Shown: positions 6,773 through 13,440, numbered from the stretch's first letter. The stretch is DNA of 13,440 nucleotides from Rhodocyclales bacterium (GCA_021286885.1 JAJTBM010000044.1:1-13440), one strand, 5' to 3'. Program-made: numbers and translations. Notes: a model not told the origin generated them from the letters alone.

Positions 6773-7957
6773 ATGTCTGAACTGATACTCAAGCCCGGCA
6801 AGGAACGTTCTGTTTTCCGCCGCCACCCCTGGATCTTCGCCGGCTCCGTCGAGCGCCTGGAAGGCCGCGCCCGCCCCGGCGACACCGTGCTGGTGAAGGA
6901 TGCCGATGGCCGTCCCCTGGCCCGCGCCGCCTGGTCGCCCAACTCCCAGATCCGCGCCCGGGTGTGGAGCTTCGACCCGGAGCAATCCATCGACCACGCC
7001 TTCATCAAGCGCACCGTGGCCGCCTCGGTGGCCCGCCGCCAGAGCCACCCGGTGCTGAGCCAACAAGATGGCGTGCGCCTGATCCACGGCGAATCCGATG
7101 GCCTGCCCGGGGTGATCGCCGACCGTTACGGCCCGGTGGTGGTGATCCAGCTCACCAGCGCAGGCGCCGACAAATGGCGCGACGCCATCATCGCCGGGCT
7201 GGTGCAGGCCACCGGCTGCGTGGCGGTGTATGAGCGTTCGGATTCCGACGTGCGCAAGCTCGAAGGCCTGGAGCCCCTGAGCCAGCTCGCCTGGGGCGAA
7301 CTGCCCGCCGACCTCACCATTGTGGAAAACGGGGTGCGCATGGTGGTGGACGTGGTGGGCGGCCACAAGACCGGCTTCTACCTGGATCAGCGCGACAACC
7401 GGCTGCTCACCGGCCAGCTGAGCCGCGACCGGGATGTGCTCAACTGCTTCTGCTACACCGGCGGCTTCTCGCTCCAGGCCCTGGCTGGCGGCGCCCGCAG
7501 CGTGATTTCGATTGATTCGTCCGGCCCGGCCCTGGCCACCGCCGCCCGCAATCTGGCCCTCAACCCCCAGCTGGATGCGAGCCGGGCCGAGTGGCGCGAA
7601 GATGACGTGTTCCAGGCCCTGCGCAGCCTCAAGGCCGAAGGCCGGCGCTTTGACCTGATCGTGCTCGATCCGCCCAAGTTTGCGCCCTCTGCCGCCCACG
7701 CCGACCGGGCCGCCCGCGCCTACAAGGACATCAACCTGCTGGGCTTCCGGCTGCTCAACCCGGGCGGCATCCTGATGACCTATTCCTGCTCCGGCGGGAT
7801 CGGGCTGGAGCTGTTCCAGAAGATCGTGGCCGGTGCAGCCGCCGATGCCGGCGTGGAAGCCCGCATCATCCACCGCCTGAGCGCTGCCGCCGACCACCCC
7901 ATCGGCCTGGGCGTGCCCGAAGGCGAATACCTGAAGGGCCTGGCCTGCCAGATCTGA
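6773..7957 (+). CDS. rlmI: 23S rRNA (cytosine-C5) methyltransferase, RlmI family
   Basis: A 394-residue class I SAM-dependent methyltransferase, nearly the length of E. coli RlmI (396). RlmI methylates C1962 of 23S rRNA. An N-terminal PUA-type RNA-binding domain (about 1-75, with RRHPWIFAGSV at 16-26) is followed by a linking domain with IADRYG and GHKTGFYLDQRDNR (197-210), and a Rossmann catalytic domain. This has NCFCYTGGFS at 224-233 (SAM motif I), IDSS (247-250), DLIVLDPPKF at 294-303 (motif IV) and TYSCSGG at 336-342 with the likely catalytic C339. All needed residues are present. The start matches the family N-terminus; no clear Shine-Dalgarno motif precedes it. It is probably the last gene of the yccU-like/dapF/DUF484 unit. 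The exact target base is inferred from the family. Confidence 0.92.
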   Translation: MSELILKPGKERSVFRRHPWIFAGSVERLEGRARPGDTVLVKDADGRPLARAAWSPNSQIRARVWSFDPEQSIDHAFIKRTVAASVARRQSHPVLSQQDGVRLIHGESDGLPGVIADRYGPVVVIQLTSAGADKWRDAIIAGLVQATGCVAVYERSDSDVRKLEGLEPLSQLAWGELPADLTIVENGVRMVVDVVGGHKTGFYLDQRDNRLLTGQLSRDRDVLNCFCYTGGFSLQALAGGARSVISIDSSGPALATAARNLALNPQLDASRAEWREDDVFQALRSLKAEGRRFDLIVLDPPKFAPSAAHADRAARAYKDINLLGFRLLNPGGILMTYSCSGGIGLELFQKIVAGAAADAGVEARIIHRLSAAADHPIGLGVPEGEYLKGLACQI

Positions 7958-7966
7958 GGCAGGCTT
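7943..7966 (+). terminator. Stem-loop across the rlmI stop codon, possible weak terminator
   Basis: GCCTGCC at 7943-7949 and GGCAGGC at 7958-7964 form a perfect 7-bp GC-rich stem with an 8-base loop that contains the TGA stop. Only TT follows before AAAC, so an intrinsic terminator is doubtful; it may protect the 3' end or act with Rho. No better terminator is seen between the convergent rlmI and ruvB. Confidence 0.35.
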
Positions 7967-7980
7967 AAACCCCCGCCGCC

Positions 7981-8010
7981 GTCACCCCTCGCCCCTCGCC
8001 CTAGTCACCC
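7981..8010 (+). repeat. Heptamer tandem repeat between rlmI and ruvB
   Basis: GTCACCC, CTCGCCC and CTCGCCC follow each other in register at 7981-8001, each unit ending in CCC. A further GTCACCC stands at 8004-8010 after a two-base slip, just before the ruvB stop codon. The anchor matches the GGG-anchored repeat after creA read on the opposite strand. Confidence 0.6.
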
Positions 8011-8012
8011 GC

Positions 8013-9056
8013 TCAGGGCTGGGGCGGTTGCAGCCCGAAGTGCTGCCAGATCGCCAGGGTGGCGGTGCGCCCCCGGGGGGTGCGCTGCAGATAGCCCTGC
8101 TGGATCAGGTAGGGTTCGATCACGTCTTCGATGGTGTCGGTGGATTCGCCAATGGCTGCCGCCAGGTTGTCCAGCCCCACCGGGCCGCCGCCAAACTTTT
8201 CGAGCATGGCCCCGAGCAGCTTGCGGTCCATCAGATCCAGGCCGAGCGGGTCCACATCCAGCATGGCCAGGGCCGCATCGGCCACCGGGGCGCTGATCCG
8301 GCCATCGGCCTTTACTTCGGCGTAATCCCGCACCCGGCGCAGCAGCCGGTTGGCAATCCGGGGGGTGCCCCGGGCGCGGCGCGCAATCTCGTAGGCGCCG
8401 GTTTCGTCCATTTCCACATCCAGCAGCCGGGCCGAGCGCCCCACGATGTGGGCCAGCTCGTCGGAATCGTAAAACTCCAGCCGGGCCACGATGCCGAAAC
8501 GGTCGCGCAGGGGGTTGGTCAGCATCCCCGCCCGGGTGGTGGCGCCCACCAGCGTAAAAGGCGGCAGATCGAGCTTCACCGAGCGGGCGGCCGGGCCTTC
8601 GCCAATCATGATGTCGATCTGGAAATCTTCGAGGGCCGGGTAGAGGATTTCCTCCACCACCGGGCTCAGGCGGTGGATTTCGTCGATGAACAGCACATCA
8701 TGGGGTTCGAGGTTGGTGAGCAGCGCGGCCAGATCCCCCGCCCGCTCCAGCACTGGGCCCGAGGTCTGGCGCAGATTCACCCCCATTTCGGCGGCCACGA
8801 TGTGGGCCAGGGTGGTTTTGCCCAGGCCCGGCGGGCCGAACAGCAGCACGTGATCCAGGGCCTCGCCCCGGCGGCGGGCGGCCTGGATGAAGATTTCGAG
8901 TTGCTCCCGGGCCTTTTTCTGGCCCACGTATTCGGCCAGCCGCTTGGGGCGCAGGGCCCGTTCGAGGGCTTCTTCCTGGTTGCTGGCACTCTGGGCGCCG
9001 ATGAGACGGGCGCTGCGGTCGGGCTGGCCCCCCGTGAGGGCATCGGTTTCGATCAT
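8013..9056 (-). CDS. ruvB: Holliday junction branch migration ATPase RuvB
   Basis: A 347-residue AAA+ motor that, with RuvA, drives branch migration of Holliday junctions in recombinational repair. It has the RuvB start [11 protein letters not shown] (36-46), Walker A GPPGLGKT (74-81), Walker B FIDEIH (123-128), sensor 1/arginine region GATTRAG (171-177) and [10 protein letters not shown], the [12 protein letters not shown] sensor 2 helix, and a C-terminal winged-helix domain ending [11 protein letters not shown]. Length and motifs are normal. The ATG overlaps the TGA of the upstream membrane-protein gene by four bases (ATGA) and only a poor ribosome binding site is visible, so translation is probably coupled. 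It is the last gene of the minus-strand cluster. Its usual partner ruvA is present but not adjacent, and ruvC is not in the window. Confidence 0.98.
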   Translation of the reverse strand: MIETDALTGGQPDRSARLIGAQSASNQEEALERALRPKRLAEYVGQKKAREQLEIFIQAARRRGEALDHVLLFGPPGLGKTTLAHIVAAEMGVNLRQTSGPVLERAGDLAALLTNLEPHDVLFIDEIHRLSPVVEEILYPALEDFQIDIMIGEGPAARSVKLDLPPFTLVGATTRAGMLTNPLRDRFGIVARLEFYDSDELAHIVGRSARLLDVEMDETGAYEIARRARGTPRIANRLLRRVRDYAEVKADGRISAPVADAALAMLDVDPLGLDLMDRKLLGAMLEKFGGGPVGLDNLAAAIGESTDTIEDVIEPYLIQQGYLQRTPRGRTATLAIWQHFGLQPPQP

Positions 9057-10123
9057 GCCTGTACATCCCGGGGCGCAGTGGCCCCTGCATTCGTAGGTTC
9101 GGAAGTGACGGGCGGCGCCGGATCGGCGGCCGTCCAGGCGGTAAACAAGGATTTGCCCACCGCCAGAAAACTGGGGCCCAGAAACAGCCCGATGAAGCCA
9201 AAGGCCAGCACCCCGCCAAACGCGCCGAGGGCGATCAGCACCAGGGGCAGGCTGGCGCTGCGGCTGATGAGGATGGGCTTGAGGAAGTTATCCACCGAGC
9301 TGACCACCAGCGTGCCCCACAGCACCATGAACACCGCCCAACCGGGCTGGCCCTGCTGGTAGAGCCAGAAAGCAGCCCCACCCCACACCAGGGGCGGGCC
9401 AACCGGCACCAGCGACAGAAAAAAGGTGGCCGCCCCAAGCAGCAGGGCGCCGGGCACCCCGGCGAGCACAAAACCCACCAGCGCCACCAGGGCCTGGGCC
9501 GCCGCCGTGCCCACAATACCGATCATCACCGCCTTGACGGTGTTGCCCGCCAGGGCCAGCAGGCTGATCCCCAGCTCGCCCCCCAGATAGCGGGCAGCGG
9601 TATTGAACTGGCGCAACAGCTCGCGCCCGTCCCGATAGCAAAAGTAGAGGATGAACAGCACCAGCAGCAGCTGGAGCACGCCCTGGCCAAGCAGGGCGCC
9701 CACGGTGAGGGCCGAGCGGCGTGCCGGCTCCAGGGCCAGTAGCGCCAGTTTGCGCAGTTCTTCCTGGCTGGCCAGTACCTTGTGGGCGTATTCGGTGAGG
9801 CTTTCCCCCACCAGCGGCACTTCCAGCCCGTCGCTTTCCACCAGCCCGCGCAGGTAGTCGATCAGCGCGCCCACCGCATCGCCCAACGAGAGGGAGAGGC
9901 CGGCAATTGGCACCAGCAGGAGCAGACTCAGGCCCAGCGTGGTGAGCCCCGCCGCCAGCGCGCTCCGACGCAAGCGCCGCTCCAGAGCGGCAAACAGCGG
10001 CCAGGTGGTGATGCACACCGTGCCGGCAAACAGGATGGCCGGGCCAAAGGGGAGCAGGACAAGGGCACACCCCAGGAGCAGGAAGGCGGTAATCGCCACC
10101 TGGGCAGTTCGACGTGGCGCCAT
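9053..10123 (-). CDS. AI-2E/PerM family membrane transporter (YdiK-like)
   Basis: A 356-residue inner-membrane protein. Hydrophobic segments are seen near residues 9-27, 28-44, 56-80, 143-163, 185-222, 224-250, 262-280 and 288-325, with a soluble stretch around 85-140. The family signatures are [13 protein letters not shown] (235-247) and [11 protein letters not shown] (277-287), the second typical of YdiK-type members. The family is named for autoinducer-2 export (TqsA), but other members act as Na+/H+ antiporters or are uncharacterised, so no substrate is claimed. The C-terminal tail is short, polar and proline-rich. The gene lies between ruvA (76 bases upstream) and ruvB (four-base overlap downstream). 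A GATAAT box about 32 bases before the ATG could provide an internal promoter. A YdiK-type role would be unrelated to recombination. Confidence 0.9.
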   Translation of the reverse strand: MAPRRTAQVAITAFLLLGCALVLLPFGPAILFAGTVCITTWPLFAALERRLRRSALAAGLTTLGLSLLLLVPIAGLSLSLGDAVGALIDYLRGLVESDGLEVPLVGESLTEYAHKVLASQEELRKLALLALEPARRSALTVGALLGQGVLQLLLVLFILYFCYRDGRELLRQFNTAARYLGGELGISLLALAGNTVKAVMIGIVGTAAAQALVALVGFVLAGVPGALLLGAATFFLSLVPVGPPLVWGGAAFWLYQQGQPGWAVFMVLWGTLVVSSVDNFLKPILISRSASLPLVLIALGAFGGVLAFGFIGLFLGPSFLAVGKSLFTAWTAADPAPPVTSEPTNAGATAPRDVQA

Positions 10124-10154
10124 GAATATTTATCCAGTTGGAGCACAAGGCACT

Positions 10155-10160
10155 ATTATC
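10155..10160 (-). promoter_or_regulatory. Possible internal -10 box before the PerM-like gene
   Basis: GATAAT on the minus strand lies in the 76-base gap after ruvA and would start a transcript about 25 bases before the ATG at 10123. No good -35 hexamer is found at 16-18 bases, so this is tentative. If active it would also raise ruvB expression independently of ruvA. Confidence 0.3.
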
Positions 10161-10199
10161 ACCGATCTGCCCCGCCAGCAGGCCCCGGCGCCACAGCGT

Positions 10200-10799
10200 T
10201 CAGGCCCGGGAGAGGCCCTTGAGCGCGCTGCGGATGCCGTCGGTGACGCTGATGCCTTCGGGCAGCTTCTTGACCGCCAGCTGGGCTTCCTTGTCGTTGT
10301 AGCCGAGGGCCAGCAGGGCGTTGATGATGTCGCTGCGTTCGTCGGCGGGTGCGCCGACGCCCCCCAGCCCTTCGGCCTGGGCCAGCAGGGGCAGGGCCTT
10401 GGGCAGCTTGTCGCGCAGCTCCAGCAGCAGGCGCTCGGCGGTTTTCTTGCCGATGCCCGGGATCTTCACCAGCCGCCCGGTTTCCTGCTGGGCCACGGCC
10501 TGGGCCAGATCCTGCACCGAGAGGCCGGACAGAATGGCCAGGGCGGTGCGCGCCCCCACTCCACCCACCTTGAGCAGCTGGCGGAAGGTGGCGCGCTCGT
10601 CCTCGCTGGCGAAGCCATACAGGAAATGCCCATCCTCGCGCACTGCCAGATGGGTGCACAGGCTCACGTTCTGCCCGGTGGCGGGCAGGCCGTAGAAGGT
10701 GCTCATGGGCACTTCCAGCTCGTAGCCGACGCCGTTGACGTCAACCAGGATCTGGGGCGGGTTCTTTTCGGCCAGGCGGCCGGTGATGCGTCCGATCAT
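10200..10799 (-). CDS. ruvA: Holliday junction DNA-binding protein RuvA
   Basis: A 199-residue protein of normal length that binds four-way junctions as a tetramer and recruits RuvB. The N-terminal OB fold starts MIGRITGRL and carries the acidic pin E55-D56 (in [11 protein letters not shown]), the same residues and numbers as in E. coli RuvA. Two helix-hairpin-helix motifs follow, [14 protein letters not shown] (77-90) and [16 protein letters not shown] (113-128). A flexible glycine/alanine-containing linker (about 134-152) leads to the C-terminal RuvB-binding domain (about 153-199, [16 protein letters not shown]). The ATG lies eight bases after the stop of the glutathione S-transferase-like gene, with only a poor ribosome binding site, so coupling with that gene is likely. 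ruvC, usually directly upstream, is absent; the upstream gene is a GST homologue. Confidence 0.98.
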   Translation of the reverse strand: MIGRITGRLAEKNPPQILVDVNGVGYELEVPMSTFYGLPATGQNVSLCTHLAVREDGHFLYGFASEDERATFRQLLKVGGVGARTALAILSGLSVQDLAQAVAQQETGRLVKIPGIGKKTAERLLLELRDKLPKALPLLAQAEGLGGVGAPADERSDIINALLALGYNDKEAQLAVKKLPEGISVTDGIRSALKGLSRA

Positions 10800-10807
10800 G
10801 GAGTCTT

Positions 10808-11413
10808 TCAGGAAAAATCAGCCGCCACAAAGGCCGGCAAGGCCTCGGCGCGGACAGAAAGGGCGGCGAGCAACGGGAAGTCGCTATCCGGCAGCAGCCC
10901 CGGCGCAGTATGCCGGGTGAAGCGCCAGGCCACCGCCACGGTGATGTCGGCCTGGGTGGGCTGGCTGCCGCACAACCAGTCGGCCTCGCCCACCCGAGTT
11001 TCGAGCAGGGCGTAAGTATCCCGCAACTGGCCGGTGACGCGGCCAAGCCAGCCCGTATCCCGCGCCTCCCGGGGGCGCACGGCGCTTTCGTAGTAGCGCT
11101 GGACGCTCTTTTCGGCAGCCGCCAGGCCCAGGCCGGTGAGCTGCAGGCAGCGTCGGCGCGCAGTTGGATCAGCGGGCAGCAAGGTCTTGCCGGCCAGGTC
11201 TTCCAAGTGGCTGATGATGAGACTGCTATCCACCATCACCTCCCCGTCATCCAGCACCAGGGTGGGCGCCTTCACCAGGGGGTTGAGGGCGTGGAAGGCA
11301 GCAAAGTCGCGGAACACCGAGAGGGACTGGTGTTCGAAGGGCAGCCCCAGCATCCGGCCCGAAATACAGGCTCGACGCACAAAGGGGGAATCCAGCATAC
11401 CGACGAGTTTCAT
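10808..11413 (-). CDS. Glutathione S-transferase family protein (YibF-like)
   Basis: A 201-residue cytosolic GST-type protein. The N-terminal thioredoxin-like domain begins [14 protein letters not shown], with S9-P10 at the place of the catalytic serine/cysteine, the cis-proline in [12 protein letters not shown] (P50), and the glutathione-contacting DSS at 62-64. The helical C-terminal domain (about 85-201) contains the late-family [11 protein letters not shown]. The N-terminus closely resembles E. coli YibF. The substrate is unknown; a glutathione-dependent role is inferred from the fold. ATG 11413 is chosen over upstream in-frame starts because AGGAG at 11421-11425 stands seven bases before it and because the fold begins at once. 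It is the third gene of the cluster, 72 bases after the HAD gene and eight bases before ruvA. Confidence 0.92.
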   Translation of the reverse strand: MKLVGMLDSPFVRRACISGRMLGLPFEHQSLSVFRDFAAFHALNPLVKAPTLVLDDGEVMVDSSLIISHLEDLAGKTLLPADPTARRRCLQLTGLGLAAAEKSVQRYYESAVRPREARDTGWLGRVTGQLRDTYALLETRVGEADWLCGSQPTQADITVAVAWRFTRHTAPGLLPDSDFPLLAALSVRAEALPAFVAADFS

Positions 11414-11420
11414 GACAGCG

Positions 11421-11425
11421 CTCCT
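11421..11425 (-). promoter_or_regulatory. Ribosome binding site that sets the GST start
   Basis: AGGAG on the minus strand, seven bases before ATG 11413. The in-frame frame extends 15 codons further upstream to 11458, but that extension lies before this site and does not belong to the GST fold. Confidence 0.65.
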
Positions 11426-11485
11426 CATGCACACACGCCGCTGCCCAACAGGGGCCACGGCAGAAAATCAGGGGGGGCTCGGCCC

Positions 11486-12199
11486 TCAGCTTGGCCCGGC
11501 GCCCACCGCCCGGCGGGTCTGCAAAAACACCGCCATGCGGCCCAGGCTGGCCAGGGTGGGCACGCCCGCATCCCGCAGGTCGGCGGCCTGTTCGAGCAGG
11601 TCGGGCACCATCACCACCCGGGCACCGGCTGCATGGCCGCCCCGGGCGCCGGCGTTGGAGTCTTCCAGCACCAAGCAATCGGCAGCGGGCAGGGCCATCC
11701 GGGCGGCGGCGGCCAGGAAGATGTCGGGAGCCGGCTTGCCCCGGGCGACTTCATCGCCACACACCATCCCATGCACCCGGTCGAGCAGGCTCACCGCTGC
11801 GAGCTTGGGCTCGGCCCGCACCCGGCGGGTGGAGGTGGCCACCACTCGGGGCAGCCCCAGGGCGTCCAGCACCTCAAACAGTTCCAGCACCCCGGGCTTG
11901 AGGGGGATGCGGCCCGCTTCAATTTCGGCCTCGTAGAGCAGGCCGAAGCGTTCGCGCAGCTCGGCCACCGGGAAATCGTCCCCCAGGCGGGCGCGGATGA
12001 TGCCGTCCGAATCCCGGGAGTTGAGCCCCACCATGGCTAGGCCCAGGTCGTAGGGCCACTCCACGCCCATGTGGGCCGCCGCCTGGGCGATGGTGGCGAG
12101 GGCGACCCGCTCGCTATCGAGCAGCAGGCCATCCATGTCGAAGATCACGCCCCGGATCTGGTCGGGGGCAAAGGGCAGGGCAGACAGGTCGTTCATCAT
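11486..12199 (-). CDS. HAD superfamily phosphatase, beta-phosphoglucomutase/phosphoglycolate phosphatase type
   Basis: A 237-residue haloacid dehalogenase-like hydrolase with all four motifs: DMDGLLLDSE with D21 nucleophile and D23 acid/base, VATST (120-124), K155 in ARGKPAPD, and VLEDSNAG with E179/D180 binding magnesium. A helical cap (about 28-95) follows motif I, which is the subfamily IA arrangement. Such enzymes act on small phosphorylated sugars, phosphoglycolate, pyrimidine nucleotides or isoprenoid phosphates; the substrate cannot be read from the sequence. The ATG at 12199 shares its A with the TGA of the prenyltransferase gene (TGATG), and GGAGG at 12209-12213 inside that gene stands nine bases before it, so the pair is probably co-translated. 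A second ATG follows directly at 12196. The frame is open further upstream, antiparallel to nothing but in another frame of ubiA, and is not used. Confidence 0.92.
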   Translation of the reverse strand: MMNDLSALPFAPDQIRGVIFDMDGLLLDSERVALATIAQAAAHMGVEWPYDLGLAMVGLNSRDSDGIIRARLGDDFPVAELRERFGLLYEAEIEAGRIPLKPGVLELFEVLDALGLPRVVATSTRRVRAEPKLAAVSLLDRVHGMVCGDEVARGKPAPDIFLAAAARMALPAADCLVLEDSNAGARGGHAAGARVVMVPDLLEQAADLRDAGVPTLASLGRMAVFLQTRRAVGAGPS

Positions 12200-13176
12200 C
12201 ACAGGGGGCCTCCGGGCCAGTGGCCGAAGGCGAGGGTTGCAGCCAGAATCAGGCCGTGGAGATGGGCCGCCCCAATGGTGAGCCGGATCGCCGGGGCCAG
12301 TTGGGCGGGCGCGGCGGCGTGGGCCAGCAATTCGCGGGCGGCGCGGAAAGACAGAATCAAGCTGAAGGCCGCCGCCCCCGCCTTCTGGGGCAGCGCGTTG
12401 TTGGCCACCATCAGGATCAGCCAGACGTAGGCGAGCAGGATCATGCCCAGGCAGGCCCATTTGGCGCTCTCCGGGCCCAGGCGCACCACCAGGGTGCGCT
12501 TGCCGGCAGCTTCGTCGCCACGCCGGTCGGGGAATTCATTCACAAACAGGATCACCGCCACCAGCAGCGCGTAAGACACCCCCGCCTGCACGGGGGCCCA
12601 GGCGAAGGCACCGCGCTGCACGTAGTCGGTGCCAATCACCACCACCAGCCAGCCGGCCGCCACCGCCAGTTCGCCCAGGCCCCGGGCCACCAGCACCAGG
12701 GGCGGGGCGGTGTAGGCCCAGCCGAGGAACATCCCGGCCAGCCCGATGAGCACCAACCCCGGGCCGGACTGCCAGGCCAGCCACAGCCCGGCGGGCACCA
12801 CCAGGGCCATCAGCCCGTAGCCCAGACGCCCCAGCTCGGGGGCGCTGAACACCCCGTTCTGCAGGAAACGGCTGCCGCCGGTAAACGGAAACAGCCGCTC
12901 GGTGTTGGCCGCATCGGCCCCGCTCAGGCCATCGTAATAATCATTGAGTACGTTGATGCCCGCATGGGCACACAGGGCGAACACCAGGGTGAGGGCGGCC
13001 TTGAGGGCGTCGATGGGCAGGCCCTGGCCATGGACCACCGCCAGCCCGATCAGGCAGGCGCACAGGGTCACCCCCAAAAAAGCAGGGCGGGTGGCCAGCA
13101 GACAGGCCAGCCAGGGCCGGTGGCGCAGGGCCCGATCAGGTTCGGGCGGCGTGGAAACAGATGCAGGATGCGACAT
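12199..13176 (-). CDS. UbiA superfamily prenyltransferase, MenA-like
   Basis: A 325-residue membrane protein with about eight or nine hydrophobic segments after a basic N-terminus (RHRPWLACLLATRP). The first aspartate motif is NDYYDGLSGAD (78-88) followed by ERLFPFTGGSRFLQNG, and the second is NEFPDRRGDEAAGKRTLVVRLG (213-234). These bind the prenyl diphosphate through Mg2+. The pattern ND-Y-x-DG-xx-G-x-D and the GKxTLVVRLG ending resemble MenA (1,4-dihydroxy-2-naphthoate prenyltransferase) more than 4-hydroxybenzoate UbiA. Whether this organism makes menaquinone is not shown, so the aromatic acceptor is open. The ATG at 13176 has no ribosome binding site and follows a perfect TATAAT by eight bases, which points to a leaderless mRNA. 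It is the first gene of the cluster and overlaps the HAD gene by one base. Confidence 0.88.
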   Translation of the reverse strand: MSHPASVSTPPEPDRALRHRPWLACLLATRPAFLGVTLCACLIGLAVVHGQGLPIDALKAALTLVFALCAHAGINVLNDYYDGLSGADAANTERLFPFTGGSRFLQNGVFSAPELGRLGYGLMALVVPAGLWLAWQSGPGLVLIGLAGMFLGWAYTAPPLVLVARGLGELAVAAGWLVVVIGTDYVQRGAFAWAPVQAGVSYALLVAVILFVNEFPDRRGDEAAGKRTLVVRLGPESAKWACLGMILLAYVWLILMVANNALPQKAGAAAFSLILSFRAARELLAHAAAPAQLAPAIRLTIGAAHLHGLILAATLAFGHWPGGPL

Positions 13177-13184
13177 ATTTGTAC

Positions 13185-13190
13185 ATTATA
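13185..13190 (-). promoter_or_regulatory. -10 box placed for a leaderless prenyltransferase mRNA
   Basis: A perfect TATAAT on the minus strand ends eight bases before the ATG at 13176. Normal spacing from this box puts the transcription start within one or two bases of the start codon. No Shine-Dalgarno motif is present and the -35 region is not recognisable. This is the probable main promoter of the whole minus-strand cluster down to ruvB. Confidence 0.6.
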
Positions 13191-13224
13191 GGTAAAGGGT
13201 GGGTGGCCGACGCCCCAGATCGCC

Positions 13225-13286
13225 CTGTGCGCAATCATGTTTCAAGCATGAAATTGTCCATGCTTGGGGCGAGGACTTTTGCACAG
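13225..13286. repeat. Nested inverted repeat
   Basis: The inner arms CAAGCATG (13243-13250) and CATGCTTG (13259-13266) are perfect complements around an 8-base loop. The outer arms CTGTGC (13225-13230) and GCACAG (13281-13286) are centred within one base of the inner dyad. No run of T follows on either strand, so it is not a typical terminator. An operator or a mobile-element remnant is possible. Confidence 0.55.
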
Positions 13287-13440
13287 AATCGGTGCGCCAC
13301 AAAGTTCAACACATTCCTCAATCAGTTAGCATGCTCGATCAATACCTGATGGCCATTAAAAATTGAGTTCCCGTAGCGCCCTCCAGTTCGGCCCGACCCC
13401 TTCGGCCCCATCCTCCCATGCCACACGCCCCATGGCTGCG

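Larger units (their letters stand above)
13177..13440. other. Gene-free right end, less GC-rich in the middle
   Basis: No supported gene is seen in these 264 bases. They hold the TATAAT promoter of the prenyltransferase gene, a nested inverted repeat at 13225-13286, and from about 13230 to 13370 a base composition noticeably richer in A and T than the genes. On the minus strand a frame open from the right edge stops at TAA 13356-13358 and could be the last 27 codons of a gene outside the window (ending WRALRELNF), but I do not recognise it. A short plus-strand ATG at 13418 has no ribosome binding site. Confidence 0.5.

Noticed and set aside
6025..7897. Long minus-strand frames opposite the DUF484 and rlmI genes
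   Set aside because: Repetitive Gly/Ala/His/Gln composition and no motifs, while the plus strand carries conserved families in full.
8028..9362. 444-codon plus-strand frame opposite ruvB and the PerM-like gene
   Set aside because: Antisense to ruvB, which has all AAA+ motifs; no independent coding signature.
11466..11488. Terminator between the HAD gene and the GST gene
   Set aside because: Only a short G-run/C-run pairing around the HAD stop is possible, with a variable register and no solid T-tract. The genes probably stay in one transcript.
12220..13191. 323-codon plus-strand frame opposite the prenyltransferase gene
   Set aside because: Low-complexity Gln/His/Gly-rich translation, typical of the antisense of a GC-rich membrane-protein gene. 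The minus strand has conserved UbiA motifs.
13161..13349. 62-codon plus-strand frame at the right end
   Set aside because: It starts inside the prenyltransferase gene, crosses its promoter and the inverted repeat, lacks a ribosome binding site and matches no family I know.

Overview
GC-rich chromosomal window whose gene content fits a Betaproteobacterium, most likely near the Rhodocyclales. The clues are the DUF2782 gene, the dapF-DUF484 pair, the ruvA/ruvB cluster and a multi-PAS chemotaxis-type protein. The taxonomic call is inference from protein style and gene order. No rRNA, tRNA, CRISPR array, prophage or complete insertion sequence is visible. This is mainly a housekeeping region, and I found no convincing new defence or mobile system.

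Layout. (1) 1-1716, minus: the first 572 residues of a cytoplasmic protein with at least five tandem PAS domains, running off the left edge. (2) 1843-2759, plus: creA, divergent from the PAS gene, then a small exported DUF2782 protein. (3) 2802-2838: a perfect 14-bp stem that can terminate the DUF2782 gene and the convergent sppA. (4) 2856-4697, minus: signal peptide peptidase sppA. (5) 4779-7957, plus: a YccU-like CoA-binding protein, dapF, a DUF484 protein and an RlmI-type 23S rRNA methyltransferase. The first two overlap by four bases. (6) 8013-13176, minus: in transcription order a MenA-like UbiA-superfamily prenyltransferase, a HAD phosphatase, a glutathione S-transferase-like protein, ruvA, a PerM/AI-2E family membrane protein and ruvB. 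Stop/start overlaps at two junctions and no strong internal terminator suggest one long transcription unit, perhaps with a secondary promoter before the membrane protein. (7) 13177-13440: a non-coding stretch, less GC-rich in its middle, with a nested inverted repeat.

Functionally, RuvA and RuvB form the Holliday-junction branch-migration motor (ruvC is not in the window). DapF makes meso-diaminopimelate for lysine and peptidoglycan. SppA clears signal-peptide remnants in the inner membrane. RlmI modifies 23S rRNA. The multi-PAS protein is probably a soluble chemoreceptor or other signalling protein whose output domain lies outside the window.

The observations most worth a second look are two promoters whose -10 box sits only 7-8 bases before a start codon lacking a Shine-Dalgarno sequence (yccU-like and ubiA-like genes, predicted leaderless mRNAs), two families of 7-base tandem repeats with a common GGG/CCC anchor at gene ends, the nested palindrome near the right edge, and the membrane protein gene placed between ruvA and ruvB.
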